Shown here: piece by piece, positions 43,558 through 52,273 of the stretch
Layout of the letters: the number at the start of each line of letters is the position of its first letter
Numbering within the stretch: the first letter of the stretch is position 1
Assembly (NCBI GenBank): GCA_003635265.1
Contig: PYIZ01000034.1
Span: 62,001-126,000, forward strand
Origin: Candidatus Poribacteria bacterium
GTDB taxonomy: Bacteria > Poribacteria > WGA-4E > PCPOR2b
Length of the DNA stretch: 64,000 bases
Direction: 5' to 3'
Notes under the pieces: model-generated
The model's database searches: none
Told to the model about the DNA's origin: nothing
What the model saw: the letters and a program-made list of their open reading frames with translations, nothing else
Program-made: the position numbers and the translations under genes

Positions 43558-44727
43558 TTATGACGCTTCTGAACGCAATATCTCGGCGGCATGATGGATG
43601 ACCTGTAATTTTTGCGCCGCGATTTTTGTTGTGTTTACGGGTCGGTCTGCAAATGTTCCAAAGCCACAATCGGGGTTTAGATAGATCTGCTCCGGTTTAC
43701 GGTGATTTAATAGTGCACGAACCTTGTCTAATACGAAATCGACCGATTCGACTTCGGTGGTACGCGGGTCAGTGACGCCGAGTCCGATCTCTTTGTCGGG
43801 GGGAAGGTCACCGAGGGCATCAATGCTTCCCGCCCGCTCTGTCGCGTATTCAAGCACAAACTGATCGACATCCATCCGGCTAAAATATGGAATCAGAAAA
43901 TCGTAAGAACCGCGAAGCAGGACATCTTCCTCTTGGCTCCAGTTGCCGCGGCAGACATGCAGGGCGGTTTTCATTTCACCGTCAATCCCTTCAACCACGC
44001 GATTCAGCAGTTCAACCGCGAAGTTGAGTTCTTCTTCAGGACTGCTCTTTTCTGAAAGTGCAGCACACATAAACGTGTGGGTTTCGTGGGGACCGGTAAA
44101 AGCGACTTCGGTCAACACCGGTTCATCGAACTGAACAAATTGACACCCCGCGTCCCGTAGCGCATTTAATTCTTCGCGGAGGACCGCAACGACATCGTCT
44201 CCCAGAGATTCTTTATCGGGATAAAAGTCGTAGGAGAGACGTTTAACCCACATCGACCGGGTCAGGAGATACGGTCCAGGCAAGGTGGCTTTGATCGGTT
44301 TGGTCGTGTGCGACTTGAGAAACAGGTAGTCATTCAACACGAGTGGGAATCTGCGCTCCAGTTGTCCATCGACGACCGGATTTTTCAGGGCGAACGCCGG
44401 GACATCCAAAGCGTTGAGCAATTGTTCAAATGCGGCTTTATCCTCGACATAGTCAAGCATTTCCGCAAGTGTCATCAACCGGATACCGTCAATACACTGG
44501 GTGATAAAAGAGTAGAAATTGTCCCGCCGTTGTTCGCCGTCGCTGACGATATCGACCCCGACGCTTTCCTGCAACTTGAGGGCTTCGAGCACCGCTTCAT
44601 CCGCAACCGCGTTAAATTCAGCATCCGTGATTCGACTTTTCTGTCTGTTACGCAATGCTCTCGAAACCGCCCGCGAGCGGGGTAAGCTCCCGACGACGGT
44701 TACGGGAAATTGGGGTAGATTTTCCAT
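43558..44727 (-). CDS. MetE C-terminal-like zinc methyltransferase (core-MetE family)
   Basis: This 389-residue protein corresponds to the catalytic half of cobalamin-independent methionine synthase. It starts with FPVTVVGSLPRSRAV, and has DGEQRRDNFY, LPGPYLLTRSMW, and QFDEPVLTE. Zinc ligands are visible as His and Cys in ALHVCRGNW and Cys in LNPDCGFGT. The tetrahydrofolate-binding N-terminal half of full MetE is missing, as in core-MetE proteins, which use other methyl donors. Its position in a cluster of sulfur-relay and Fe-S genes suggests that it could act on another thiol. Confidence 0.88.
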   Translation of the reverse strand: MENLPQFPVTVVGSLPRSRAVSRALRNRQKSRITDAEFNAVADEAVLEALKLQESVGVDIVSDGEQRRDNFYSFITQCIDGIRLMTLAEMLDYVEDKAAFEQLLNALDVPAFALKNPVVDGQLERRFPLVLNDYLFLKSHTTKPIKATLPGPYLLTRSMWVKRLSYDFYPDKESLGDDVVAVLREELNALRDAGCQFVQFDEPVLTEVAFTGPHETHTFMCAALSEKSSPEEELNFAVELLNRVVEGIDGEMKTALHVCRGNWSQEEDVLLRGSYDFLIPYFSRMDVDQFVLEYATERAGSIDALGDLPPDKEIGLGVTDPRTTEVESVDFVLDKVRALLNHRKPEQIYLNPDCGFGTFADRPVNTTKIAAQKLQVIHHAAEILRSEAS

Positions 44728-44744
44728 GGCTCAAACCTCCTGTA

Positions 44745-44942
44745 CTATTGTCGATGCTGATCAATGATTTTTCCCAAAGTCCTCAAGGCTTCGTTGACCG
44801 ATTTGGCATTGGGGAATATTTTGGCGACATCATCAAGTTTAATGATATTTGTACCTTCGCGGTATCTCTGGGCATATTTGCCCCGAACCCCTTTACGGAA
44901 ATCGTACTCATCAAGTAGTTCTGGATCGTGTCGATCCGCCAT
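44745..44942 (-). CDS. Small conserved protein, antitoxin-like
   Basis: The 65-residue protein (MADRHDPELLDEYDFRKGVR, then GKYAQRYREGTNIIKLD) matches a common short family in cyanobacteria and other bacteria that is often found next to toxin genes. No toxin partner is adjacent here. I choose ATG 44942 since homologues start with MADR; a GTG at 44954 is possible. It lies 17 bases before metE-like and 28 bases after the TusA-OsmC gene, so it is probably cotranscribed with the cluster. Confidence 0.65.
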   Translation of the reverse strand: MADRHDPELLDEYDFRKGVRGKYAQRYREGTNIIKLDDVAKIFPNAKSVNEALRTLGKIIDQHRQ

Positions 44943-44970
44943 AGCTTTCTTCACTTGTAAAATGATGCCC

Positions 44971-45711
44971 TTAGATCACGCGCAGATCGACGTTGATGTC
45001 AACGGTACGGGTGAGTGTATTGGTCACGGGCGAGGCAGCGAGCGTTTCTTGCCAGAGGGTTTCTAACACCTCTTCGTCGGCGTCCGACGCAACATAAATT
45101 GTCCCCTTAACCTCTTTGAAACCGCTATGCCCGCCCTGCTCTGTGCCGAGAAAGACGAAGATATTGTCGAGCTGTCCGCTCAACGAAATCTCCAGTTCAT
45201 CAATCTCAACTTTCCGCTGAGATGCGCGAATCTGAAAGCCCATCGCCAAACACGCGCCGAGCGCACCGAGGACGTACTCGACCGCGCTTGGGGCCTCATC
45301 CCTCACATCGAAACTAGCGGGCTGACCTACCGACCATGAATGATTCCGACAGAAAACCTTCGTCTGCATGCCGCCATCCCAGTGAATGCGCGTTCCCCAA
45401 CGGTAATTCCGCGCTTTTTCGTAATCGGCATCCGTTCTCTGCTCGGCTTCGCCTCGCCGAACGAAATACTTATTGTGGTCGGTGGCAGGTCGCCACCCCA
45501 TGTAAGGATTCTGGGTCATTCGACACCACGCGGGTAGGTCTTCCTTGACGCTGATTTCCGTGCTGCGAATCTCCAAAACTTCACCGTTTGGCACCCCCTC
45601 CATCGATTTGCGAATCAGCAAAAGTAAACCTGAGCCGCAGTCGAGGTTTCCACCTTCACATACATGGAGCGTCTGAAGACCATCTGACGCTTGTAAATCT
45701 TCATCTCGCAT
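44971..45711 (-). CDS. TusA-like/OsmC-like fusion protein
   Basis: This 246-residue protein combines two sulfur-related domains. Residues about 10-85 are TusA-like: CEGGNLDCGSGLLLLIRK and then VKEDLPAWCRMT, with the active cysteine kept but CPxP replaced by CGSG. Residues about 110-246 are OsmC-like (SVGQPASFDVRDEAPSAVEY and LGALGACLAM), with only the first of the two OsmC peroxidase cysteines. The start at ATG 45711 has GGAG six bases upstream. An upstream GTG at 45807 lacks such a site. It is probably a persulfide carrier or a thiol-handling enzyme. Confidence 0.8.
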   Translation of the reverse strand: MRDEDLQASDGLQTLHVCEGGNLDCGSGLLLLIRKSMEGVPNGEVLEIRSTEISVKEDLPAWCRMTQNPYMGWRPATDHNKYFVRRGEAEQRTDADYEKARNYRWGTRIHWDGGMQTKVFCRNHSWSVGQPASFDVRDEAPSAVEYVLGALGACLAMGFQIRASQRKVEIDELEISLSGQLDNIFVFLGTEQGGHSGFKEVKGTIYVASDADEEVLETLWQETLAASPVTNTLTRTVDINVDLRVI

Positions 45712-45835
45712 AACGATCTCCGATAAACGGGAGACATGAATCAGCCCGAATTTTGTATGATGAGATGACTCATGCGTCGATGCTGCCGAGGCGGATGCCT
45801 CTCCCACAGTCGGAGAGACCGCCCTATTCCCGGTG

Positions 45836-46195
45836 TTAATAGGTAATACAAGAACCGCCGGTCGTCAGAAATTCAACCGCCTTTGCCCCACCGACAATTG
45901 TGGCACTATCGACAAGGTTATTTTCATCAAGGTTGCGTTTTTTGAAGCAAGGGGAGCAGACCCAAATTGTTCCACCCACTTCGGCGAAATCCGCCATGAG
46001 TTGTTGAAGGGGTGCGAAGCCTTCTTCGTGAATATCATCGGAGTAGCCGTTTTGCGACAGGTGCACACCCTCTGTGCTGAGGAAAACAACTGTTTCAACG
46101 CCGGATGCGACTGAGGCGTTGGCAACAACAAAGCCGACGGTCGCTTTGTCGGTGTTGTCCTTCGCGTGAGTGATACTAATCATCAGTTTAGCCAT
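45836..46195 (-). CDS. DsrE family sulfur-relay protein
   Basis: This 119-residue protein has a DsrE/DsrF-like fold: an N-terminal KLMISITHAKDN strand-turn, the segment VVFLSTEGVHLSQNGYSDD, and a CSPC motif (WVCSPCFKKRN) that could carry persulfide sulfur. It ends with GGSCITY, giving a third cysteine. It overlaps the stop of the TusA-like gene by one base (TAATG), so the two are translationally coupled and probably exchange sulfur. Confidence 0.86.
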   Translation of the reverse strand: MAKLMISITHAKDNTDKATVGFVVANASVASGVETVVFLSTEGVHLSQNGYSDDIHEEGFAPLQQLMADFAEVGGTIWVCSPCFKKRNLDENNLVDSATIVGGAKAVEFLTTGGSCITY

Positions 46196-46458
46196 TATGA
46201 ATTCTCTCCTTTTTTGATGTAAAAATAGGCTTTGTCTTCACCGCAGGAGTCTGCGAGAAGTTCGTTGCCTTTCATGTTGCACCATGCGGCGATATCCACA
46301 GGTGCCGCTGGGTCAACCGCACGAATTTGTGCTATCTGTCCCGGTTCCAGGGTCCGCATGGATTTCAGGAGCGCGATGATCAGGTCACCGCAACCGAGAT
46401 CCCCTAAATCGACTTTCAAATCTGGAATGATGTTTGGTGAATCAATCGTTTCTTTCAT
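46195..46458 (-). CDS. TusA-like sulfur carrier protein with altered active site
   Basis: This 87-residue protein resembles TusA along its length (VDLGDLGCGDLIIALLKSM and later PVDIAAWCNMKGNELL). The conserved cysteine aligns with the first residue of the TusA CPxP motif, but the following residues are GDL rather than PxP. TusA passes persulfide sulfur in tRNA thiolation, molybdopterin or sulfur oxidation pathways. It is followed directly by the DsrE-like gene with a one-base overlap. It comes 210 bases after the UspA gene. Confidence 0.82.
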   Translation of the reverse strand: MKETIDSPNIIPDLKVDLGDLGCGDLIIALLKSMRTLEPGQIAQIRAVDPAAPVDIAAWCNMKGNELLADSCGEDKAYFYIKKGENS

Positions 46459-46478
46459 AAAACGACCTTTTCGTCTGG

Positions 46479-46496
46479 TTACGCATTACGTTTCAC
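46479..46496 (-). repeat. 18-base repeat unit GTGAAACGTAATGCGTAA, copy 2 (inverted)
   Basis: The minus strand here is identical over 18 bases to 13021-13038. It lies just upstream of the TusA-like gene. The surrounding 210-base gap (46459-46668) holds no gene that I can support. Confidence 0.7.
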
Positions 46497-46668
46497 ATAC
46501 TTGGCGCAATACTTCTGTTGCTTGAACTATTACTCCGAACTTTAGGCCAGACTGTTTTGTATCGCAAACTGTTAGTTTGTGCTGTCAGAGCCCCATCTCA
46601 TTATATATCCGTGGATCGATAACGATTTGCTTAACGATTCTTTTGCCTCTCCTAACTCCCAACCAGAT

Positions 46669-48600
46669 TTACTCTTCCTCCGTTTTCGCCGTGTCATTTT
46701 TCTTCTGATCCTGCTGGTAATAAGTACCAAGCACCTCATTATCCAGACTCCGTCCTTCCTCAATCACCTGCGCTGCAAAATCGAGGTTGATTGTCGTGAG
46801 GTCCGCTTCCTGCGCTCGCTGTTCGACACGGGATTGCGTGATGTTCCGCATAAATCCAGCGGGTACAAGATCCAATCGTGCACGTGCATCTGGCGTCCAT
46901 TCAAGCGGACTCTCAAATGTTTCTTCTTGGGAGGTATCAGCGGACTCACGGGACTCCGCGACAGCTCTTAGTTCCGGTGCGTCTTCGCGGACAGCGGACG
47001 CCTGATCCATACTTTCGTTGATGATCTGCATTGCAAACTCGTTGGTGATTGTACCGATTTTCTGGACACGCGCCGATTTTTCGATTCGCGCTTTGACGTT
47101 GCGACGCATATACCCTCTTGGGACATTGCGTAACGCTTTTTTCGCTTGATCCGACCATTGGAGGCGTACACCGTCGAAGGTCTGTTCTTCACTGACACCG
47201 CCCTCCTGATCCGCAACCCTCTGGAGTGAATCTTTATCAACCATCTGGAATCGGTCGCCATCTACGCTGCAGACAGGGCATTTCACAGGCTGCTGATCAC
47301 GGGCGGCATAGCCGCAATCTCCACAGATGTAGGTCTTAATCGCATTGGAGTCCAAAACCGTTTGGGTCGCAATCTCTTTGGCAACCTTGGTCATCCGTTC
47401 CGCTGAACGGCCCGGCATAAAGGTTTCCATTGCCTGCTCAATGACACTCTCGGTAATCACAGAGTGACCACGTTCAATGGCGAAACGGTGGACAGCGGTG
47501 CGTGCAATGCCCTGCACTTGCGGCGGTGCCTTGGACATCCGATCTAGGGCTTCCTGCGTCCAGACCACCGTCTCCTCCGCTCTGACATCAACCTTTGGGA
47601 CATACCGCTGGCTCGACAGGAACACATTACACGGAGCAAGGCGCAATAAATTTTCGGTGTTGCTGCCGATGTCCATATCGGGATCGCTGTGGACACCAAT
47701 TCTGCCCAGCATTAGCATCCACGGTTCGGTCTTTCGGGCGTATTGCAAGATCTTCTCAAACGCTTTGCCGTCCAATAGGGTGATTTTGAGGTCGTAGTTG
47801 TGGTCTTCCTTGGCGATGGTCCGGGCAATCTCTAGATGGGATTGATAGATCTTGGCAAGCCCGGTGTCGATCACTTCTTCGTGCAATTGTTCCTGTTCTT
47901 TGAATCGGAAGGTTTTGGAGGCGCGCTCTGTCAGGACACTGACGACCGAATTGAAGACCACGTAGTGGAGATACGGGTCGTAGACACCAACTGCCTCAAC
48001 CTGCCTACCAAACGCCTTGCCAAGCCGGATTGCTGTTTTCAATCCACCAAAGGACTCAGGGCTGCCATCAATCCCGACAAGGATATGCCCTTTTTGTTCG
48101 TGTATCTCTTCTATATTTCGGACTACAAGGGTATCGGTCTCAATACGCCGCACAACCCGTTCAACAACGCCGCCGAGTAGACTATCCTTAACTGCTCCCA
48201 TACCGAGAGCACCCATAATCACAAGGTCGTAATCGCTCGCCTGAATATCCTCTGCTAACTTGATGAAGTGTTTGCCTTCAGGCATTTTGGCTTCAAAGGA
48301 GATGTCATTTGCAGCACACTTGTTCTTCATGACCTCCAAGTATGAATCGGAGATTAACTGAAGTCCCATCGTAATCAATGTGTCATGAATGCGGCGCTGC
48401 TTCTCAAGCTCGGCTTCATCTTGGTATTCTTCGGGGAGTGTATACTCCATCTGTTTGAAGCGAACATCGTGCATCTTCGCCGCATAGACATGAGAGCCAA
48501 CGAGTTGCGATTGGAATTTTTTGGCGAACTCTACAGCGAAATTGACGCTTGCATCAGAGTGGTCCGAGTTGTCAACAGGTACATAGATTTTTTTAAACAT
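46669..48600 (-). CDS. Tandem UspA protein with three PCP_red-like domains and a rubredoxin-like zinc ribbon
   Basis: The 643-residue protein starts with two universal stress protein domains (1-162 and 171-332). The second has the full ATP-binding signature G-x2-G-x9-G-S at G299, G302 and G312. A PCP_red-like domain follows at 347-393 (WTQEALDRMSKAPPQVQGIA), then a zinc ribbon with C426, C429, C441 and C444 (CGDCGYAARDQQPVKCPVC). Two more PCP_red-like domains lie at 482-527 and 568-613, and the tail is acidic. I know no described protein of this make-up. The start is ATG 48600 with GGAGGGAG upstream; the frame extends further without support. It is the first gene of the PCP_red cluster. Confidence 0.85.
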   Translation of the reverse strand: MFKKIYVPVDNSDHSDASVNFAVEFAKKFQSQLVGSHVYAAKMHDVRFKQMEYTLPEEYQDEAELEKQRRIHDTLITMGLQLISDSYLEVMKNKCAANDISFEAKMPEGKHFIKLAEDIQASDYDLVIMGALGMGAVKDSLLGGVVERVVRRIETDTLVVRNIEEIHEQKGHILVGIDGSPESFGGLKTAIRLGKAFGRQVEAVGVYDPYLHYVVFNSVVSVLTERASKTFRFKEQEQLHEEVIDTGLAKIYQSHLEIARTIAKEDHNYDLKITLLDGKAFEKILQYARKTEPWMLMLGRIGVHSDPDMDIGSNTENLLRLAPCNVFLSSQRYVPKVDVRAEETVVWTQEALDRMSKAPPQVQGIARTAVHRFAIERGHSVITESVIEQAMETFMPGRSAERMTKVAKEIATQTVLDSNAIKTYICGDCGYAARDQQPVKCPVCSVDGDRFQMVDKDSLQRVADQEGGVSEEQTFDGVRLQWSDQAKKALRNVPRGYMRRNVKARIEKSARVQKIGTITNEFAMQIINESMDQASAVREDAPELRAVAESRESADTSQEETFESPLEWTPDARARLDLVPAGFMRNITQSRVEQRAQEADLTTINLDFAAQVIEEGRSLDNEVLGTYYQQDQKKNDTAKTEEE

Positions 48601-48663
48601 TTTTCTCCCTCCATTTTCCATGAACGAATTATATTTTTGGCTCATGTCAAGAAATCGTGCAAC

Positions 48664-48697
48664 AGAAACCGAGTTTTCAAGAAAAAACTCGGTTTCT
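48664..48697. repeat. 14-base perfect inverted repeat, possible fumC terminator
   Basis: AGAAACCGAGTTTT (48664-48677) pairs perfectly with AAAACTCGGTTTCT (48684-48697) across a six-base loop. It lies 46 bases past the fumC stop on the minus strand. The stem is long, but no clean T run follows, so termination is likely but not certain. It separates fumC from the UspA gene. Confidence 0.65.
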
Positions 48698-48742
48698 CTT
48701 CGTTCCAAATATGATGTTTTTTATCCGTGCTAATCGCCAACT

Positions 48743-50131
48743 TTACTTTGGCCCAATCATCTGGCTGGGAACAACGACCCGATCAAACTCTTCTTCACTC
48801 AGCAGATTAAGCTCAACCACAGTCTGGCGTAGTGTTTTGCCTTCCTGATGGGCAGTTTTGGCGACTAACGCTGCATTATCGTAGCCGATGTAGGGGTTCA
48901 GCGCAGTAACAAGCATCAGTGAGTCGTTCAGGTACTCTTGGATTTTCTCCCGATTCGGCTCTATACCGACGACACAGTTTTCGTTGAATGAATCACAGGC
49001 ATCCGCAAGTAGGCGGATAGATTGGAGCGCATTAAAAGCCATGACAGGCATAAACACATTCAACTCAAAATTGCCTGATGCGCCTGCAATAGCGACTGTT
49101 GTGTCGCTGCCGATAACTTGGGCACAAACCATTGTCATGGCTTCGCATTGTGTCGGGTTCACTTTTCCCGGCATAATTGAACTGCCCGGCTCGTTCTCTG
49201 GCAACAGAAGCTCACCGATGCCGCAGCGGGGACCGCTGCCAAGCCAGCGGAGGTCGTTAGCGATTTTATTTAGCGCACAAGCTAGTGTTTTGATAGCACC
49301 GCTTGCCTCGACGATAGCATCCCTAGCACCGAGTGCTTCAAACTTGTTGGGCGCAGTCACAAAGGAAAATCCGGTGCGCTTCGAGATCGCGTCAGCGGCT
49401 TTCGTGGCATATTCCGGATGGGTGTTCAATCCGGTGCCGACCGCTGTTCCGCCGATTGGTAGTTCGTACAGATGCGGTAGGGTGTTATCAATTGCGCGGA
49501 GCGAATTATTTAACTGTGTAATATATCCAGAAAACGCCTGTCCCAACGTCAACGGGGTAGCGTCTTGGAGATGGGTGCGCCCGGTCTTGACAATATCCTT
49601 AAAGGCTTCCGCTTTCGCTGAAAGCGCATCGCGCAGGGCAGTTACCGAGGGAATCAGGTGATTGTGAATGCGGTCGACAACAGCGACATGAATAGCTGTT
49701 GGAAAAGCATCGTTGGTAGATTGAGATTTGTTGACGTGGTCGTTGGGGTGGATGGGTTCTTTGCTGCCAAGGACGCCGCCAAGCATTTCAATGGCACGGT
49801 TTGAGATCACTTCGTTGGCGTTCATGTTGGTTTGGGTGCCGCTGCCGGTCTGCCAAACGACCAGCGGAAAGTGATCATCCAGATCGCCATCAATTACTTC
49901 TTGTGCAGCTTTGATGATAATTTCAGCCAGATCCGCCTCCAGCGTATCCAACTCAGCGTTTACCTCAGCGACAGATTGTTTGACAATACCGAGTGCCCAG
50001 ATCATCTCACGCGGGAAACGTTCCCCACCAATCTTAAAGTTCTGCAATGAACGCTGGGTCTGTGCTCCCCAATACCGATCTGTCGGAACTTCAATCTTTC
50101 CCATGCTGTCTGTTTCAATTCTTGTTTGCAT
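48743..50131 (-). CDS. fumC: Fumarate hydratase class II
   Basis: This 462-residue enzyme interconverts fumarate and malate. The family signature [16 protein letters not shown] is present near residue 315, with the catalytic segment [17 protein letters not shown] near 185. The N-terminus ([20 protein letters not shown]) is typical of FumC. Length is normal. It is downstream of the sdh genes on the same strand, giving a TCA-cycle pair, and is followed by an inverted repeat. Confidence 0.97.
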   Translation of the reverse strand: MQTRIETDSMGKIEVPTDRYWGAQTQRSLQNFKIGGERFPREMIWALGIVKQSVAEVNAELDTLEADLAEIIIKAAQEVIDGDLDDHFPLVVWQTGSGTQTNMNANEVISNRAIEMLGGVLGSKEPIHPNDHVNKSQSTNDAFPTAIHVAVVDRIHNHLIPSVTALRDALSAKAEAFKDIVKTGRTHLQDATPLTLGQAFSGYITQLNNSLRAIDNTLPHLYELPIGGTAVGTGLNTHPEYATKAADAISKRTGFSFVTAPNKFEALGARDAIVEASGAIKTLACALNKIANDLRWLGSGPRCGIGELLLPENEPGSSIMPGKVNPTQCEAMTMVCAQVIGSDTTVAIAGASGNFELNVFMPVMAFNALQSIRLLADACDSFNENCVVGIEPNREKIQEYLNDSLMLVTALNPYIGYDNAALVAKTAHQEGKTLRQTVVELNLLSEEEFDRVVVPSQMIGPK

Positions 50132-50255
50132 TTACCTCTCCAAGTAACTTTGTGGTGATATGGTTCTGCACGATTGTCGGCAATCAGTTGATTTAGGTAT
50201 GTGAGAAGGCTAACGAACCGCTTGGCGATCTTTCGAAGATTTTTACAACACCTAC

Positions 50256-51131
50256 TTATGCCCCTACCTTTGCTAGCACGCCTTGGGCTGATATTATGTG
50301 TTTGCTGAAACCCAACTCTTTTGGTGACAAGCCAAGTGCCAAACCGACCATCTGCGGCAAGTGGAGCACCGGCATATCAAGTTGGCGTCCGACCACCTGA
50401 CTGACACCGGGCTGCTGGAGATCGAGGTTCATGTGGCAGAGCGGACAAGGTGTTACCATGCAGTCCGCTCCCTTGTCCTTTGCTTCACCAATATGCTTCC
50501 CAGCCATTTTGAACGATGCTTCTTCGTTCTCAAGGCCGATGGGAAAACCGCAACAACGTGTTTTGCCGTAGTAGTCTACTGGAGTGCCACCCAACGCTTC
50601 AATCACACGTTCCATCGAAGTGGGATTGTCGGGGTCGTCAATTCCCATGATACTGGCAGGACGCAGAATGTAGCATCCGTAAAACGGCGCGATCCGCAGG
50701 TCAGTCAACGGCTTTTTGACCATGCCACGCAGATTGTCCAGACCGAGTTCTTTGATAAGGACATAGAGAATATGCGTTACATCTACACCACCATGATACT
50801 CGTGTCCACCTGACTTGAGTACCGCGTTGACCTCTGCCCGGTAGCCTTCGTCCTCGGACAATTTTTGATTGCTCTTGCGCAGGCAGCCGATGCAGGTCGA
50901 ACAGATTGTCATCAGTGGTAGGTCAAGCTCCTCCGCGAGCGCGAGGGTTTTGGCGTTGTAGGTGTCGGCAAGGACTGGATTCTGCGCTTGAAGCACGCCT
51001 GCGCCGGTACAAGGGGCACCGGTTAATTCGACCAACTCAATACCGAGTAAGGGCGCAATTTTTTGGGTGGCTTGGTTCAGTTCTGGACAGTTTCCCTTGG
51101 CAACGCAGCCAGGGAAGTAGGCAACTCTCAT
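50256..51131 (-). CDS. Succinate dehydrogenase third subunit, HdrB-like (SdhE type)
   Basis: This 291-residue protein has two cysteine-rich CCG-type domains like those of heterodisulfide reductase subunit B. The first has [11 protein letters not shown] and [10 protein letters not shown], the second has [11 protein letters not shown] and CPLCHMNLD. Such proteins form the third subunit of non-classical succinate dehydrogenases in archaea and some bacteria, linking SdhAB to the membrane without haem anchors. It is preceded by GGGAGG and lies 100 bases after sdhB. Confidence 0.88.
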   Translation of the reverse strand: MRVAYFPGCVAKGNCPELNQATQKIAPLLGIELVELTGAPCTGAGVLQAQNPVLADTYNAKTLALAEELDLPLMTICSTCIGCLRKSNQKLSEDEGYRAEVNAVLKSGGHEYHGGVDVTHILYVLIKELGLDNLRGMVKKPLTDLRIAPFYGCYILRPASIMGIDDPDNPTSMERVIEALGGTPVDYYGKTRCCGFPIGLENEEASFKMAGKHIGEAKDKGADCMVTPCPLCHMNLDLQQPGVSQVVGRQLDMPVLHLPQMVGLALGLSPKELGFSKHIISAQGVLAKVGA

Positions 51132-51231
51132 TAGATCCTCCCGTATCGATTATAATTACTAGAACGTGAGACGTAAAAGGTATTCTCAGACATCGAGCAT
51201 CACTTTCTCATCACGAGATTCCTTCAGTTCA

Positions 51232-52194
51232 CTATTTTCTTTTTCCCTCTTCCAACTCCTCATGAATGCGCCGGACATCCTGTACCTCCGTCACCGAAGG
51301 GTGTGAGCCGGGTAATAGGGGTTTGATTTTCCCTTTCAGGGTTGCCTTAATCGCGATACCTGCGTTCTTAACAGCCCAGCCCCAACCGGCCGCCTTTATC
51401 GGTAGCATACGCTCATCAAGTACGCCGGTATGTGCCACGCTTTCGGTGAAGTGAAGCACATGTTTCGCGCCTATGTTGTCGGTCAACCCTTCCTCAATTG
51501 CTTGCTCGCGCAGCTTGATAATTTGGTCCATTGGCGCGACATCCTTCGGGCAGACCTCCACGCATTCCAGACACCGTGTGCAATCCCAGATACCGCCCTC
51601 TTCACTCAGATCCGTCAGCCATTCTTTGGTTTTACCGTGGCGCGGATCGCCGACCACTCGGTACGCTTTCGCTAGTGCCGCCGGGGCTAAGAACTTTGAA
51701 TCTTCTTCCAGCACCGTGCAATCGCTCACACACGCACCGCACATGATGCAGTTCATCGGTTGTTGCAGTTCGACCATCTTGGCGGCTGGGACTTGATACT
51801 CACGCTCCGGGGGTTCTCCCACCGTCTCAATCCACGGTTTCACCTGTTTCAATTTATCCCAGAAGATATCCATTTCAGTGACAAGGTCTTTAATCACCTT
51901 CATGTTACCCATCGGCTCAACACAAATTTCCTCACCGTCAGGTGCAAGTGTTGAGACTTTGGTTTTGCATCCCAACTTCGCGTGTCCATTGACCCGAAAA
52001 GCACATGAGCCGCAAACTGCGCTGCGACATGAACAGCGCATCGCCAGTGTGCCGTCGATATCTTCACGGACTTTGATGAGCGCATCCAGCACGGTTGCAA
52101 AATCGGGCAACTCCTTTACTTCATAGGTATCATAATGCGGTTCCTGGGCTGTCTGCGGGTCGTAACGATATACTTTCAAATTGGCTTCTATCAT
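51232..52194 (-). CDS. sdhB: Succinate dehydrogenase iron-sulfur subunit
   Basis: This 320-residue protein carries the three Fe-S clusters of SdhB/FrdB. The [2Fe-2S] domain has CSCRSAVCGSCAFRVNG and a later C. The C-terminal part has CIMCGACVSDC and CTRCLECVEVCPKD. It is longer than usual by a C-terminal extension of about 80 residues that may dock the HdrB-like subunit. It begins after sdhA and has a clear AGGAG site. Confidence 0.95.
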   Translation of the reverse strand: MIEANLKVYRYDPQTAQEPHYDTYEVKELPDFATVLDALIKVREDIDGTLAMRCSCRSAVCGSCAFRVNGHAKLGCKTKVSTLAPDGEEICVEPMGNMKVIKDLVTEMDIFWDKLKQVKPWIETVGEPPEREYQVPAAKMVELQQPMNCIMCGACVSDCTVLEEDSKFLAPAALAKAYRVVGDPRHGKTKEWLTDLSEEGGIWDCTRCLECVEVCPKDVAPMDQIIKLREQAIEEGLTDNIGAKHVLHFTESVAHTGVLDERMLPIKAAGWGWAVKNAGIAIKATLKGKIKPLLPGSHPSVTEVQDVRRIHEELEEGKRK

Positions 52195-52273
52195 TCTTTA
52201 TCTCCTATGCGTGATGAGTAATGCGTCTAAACGTCTACTAAATTCCTACTCTTTACGCTCTACATATTACCTC

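Noticed and set aside
45712..45807. Extended N-terminus of the TusA-OsmC fusion from GTG 45807
   Set aside because: No ribosome binding site, low-complexity sequence, and ATG 45711 has GGAG at ideal spacing.
48628..48650. TTGACA and TATAAT words upstream of the UspA gene
   Set aside because: They are only 11 bases apart, too close for a sigma70 promoter. A sigma54-like TTGCACG...TTGA sequence nearby lacks the GG and GC pairs that are required.
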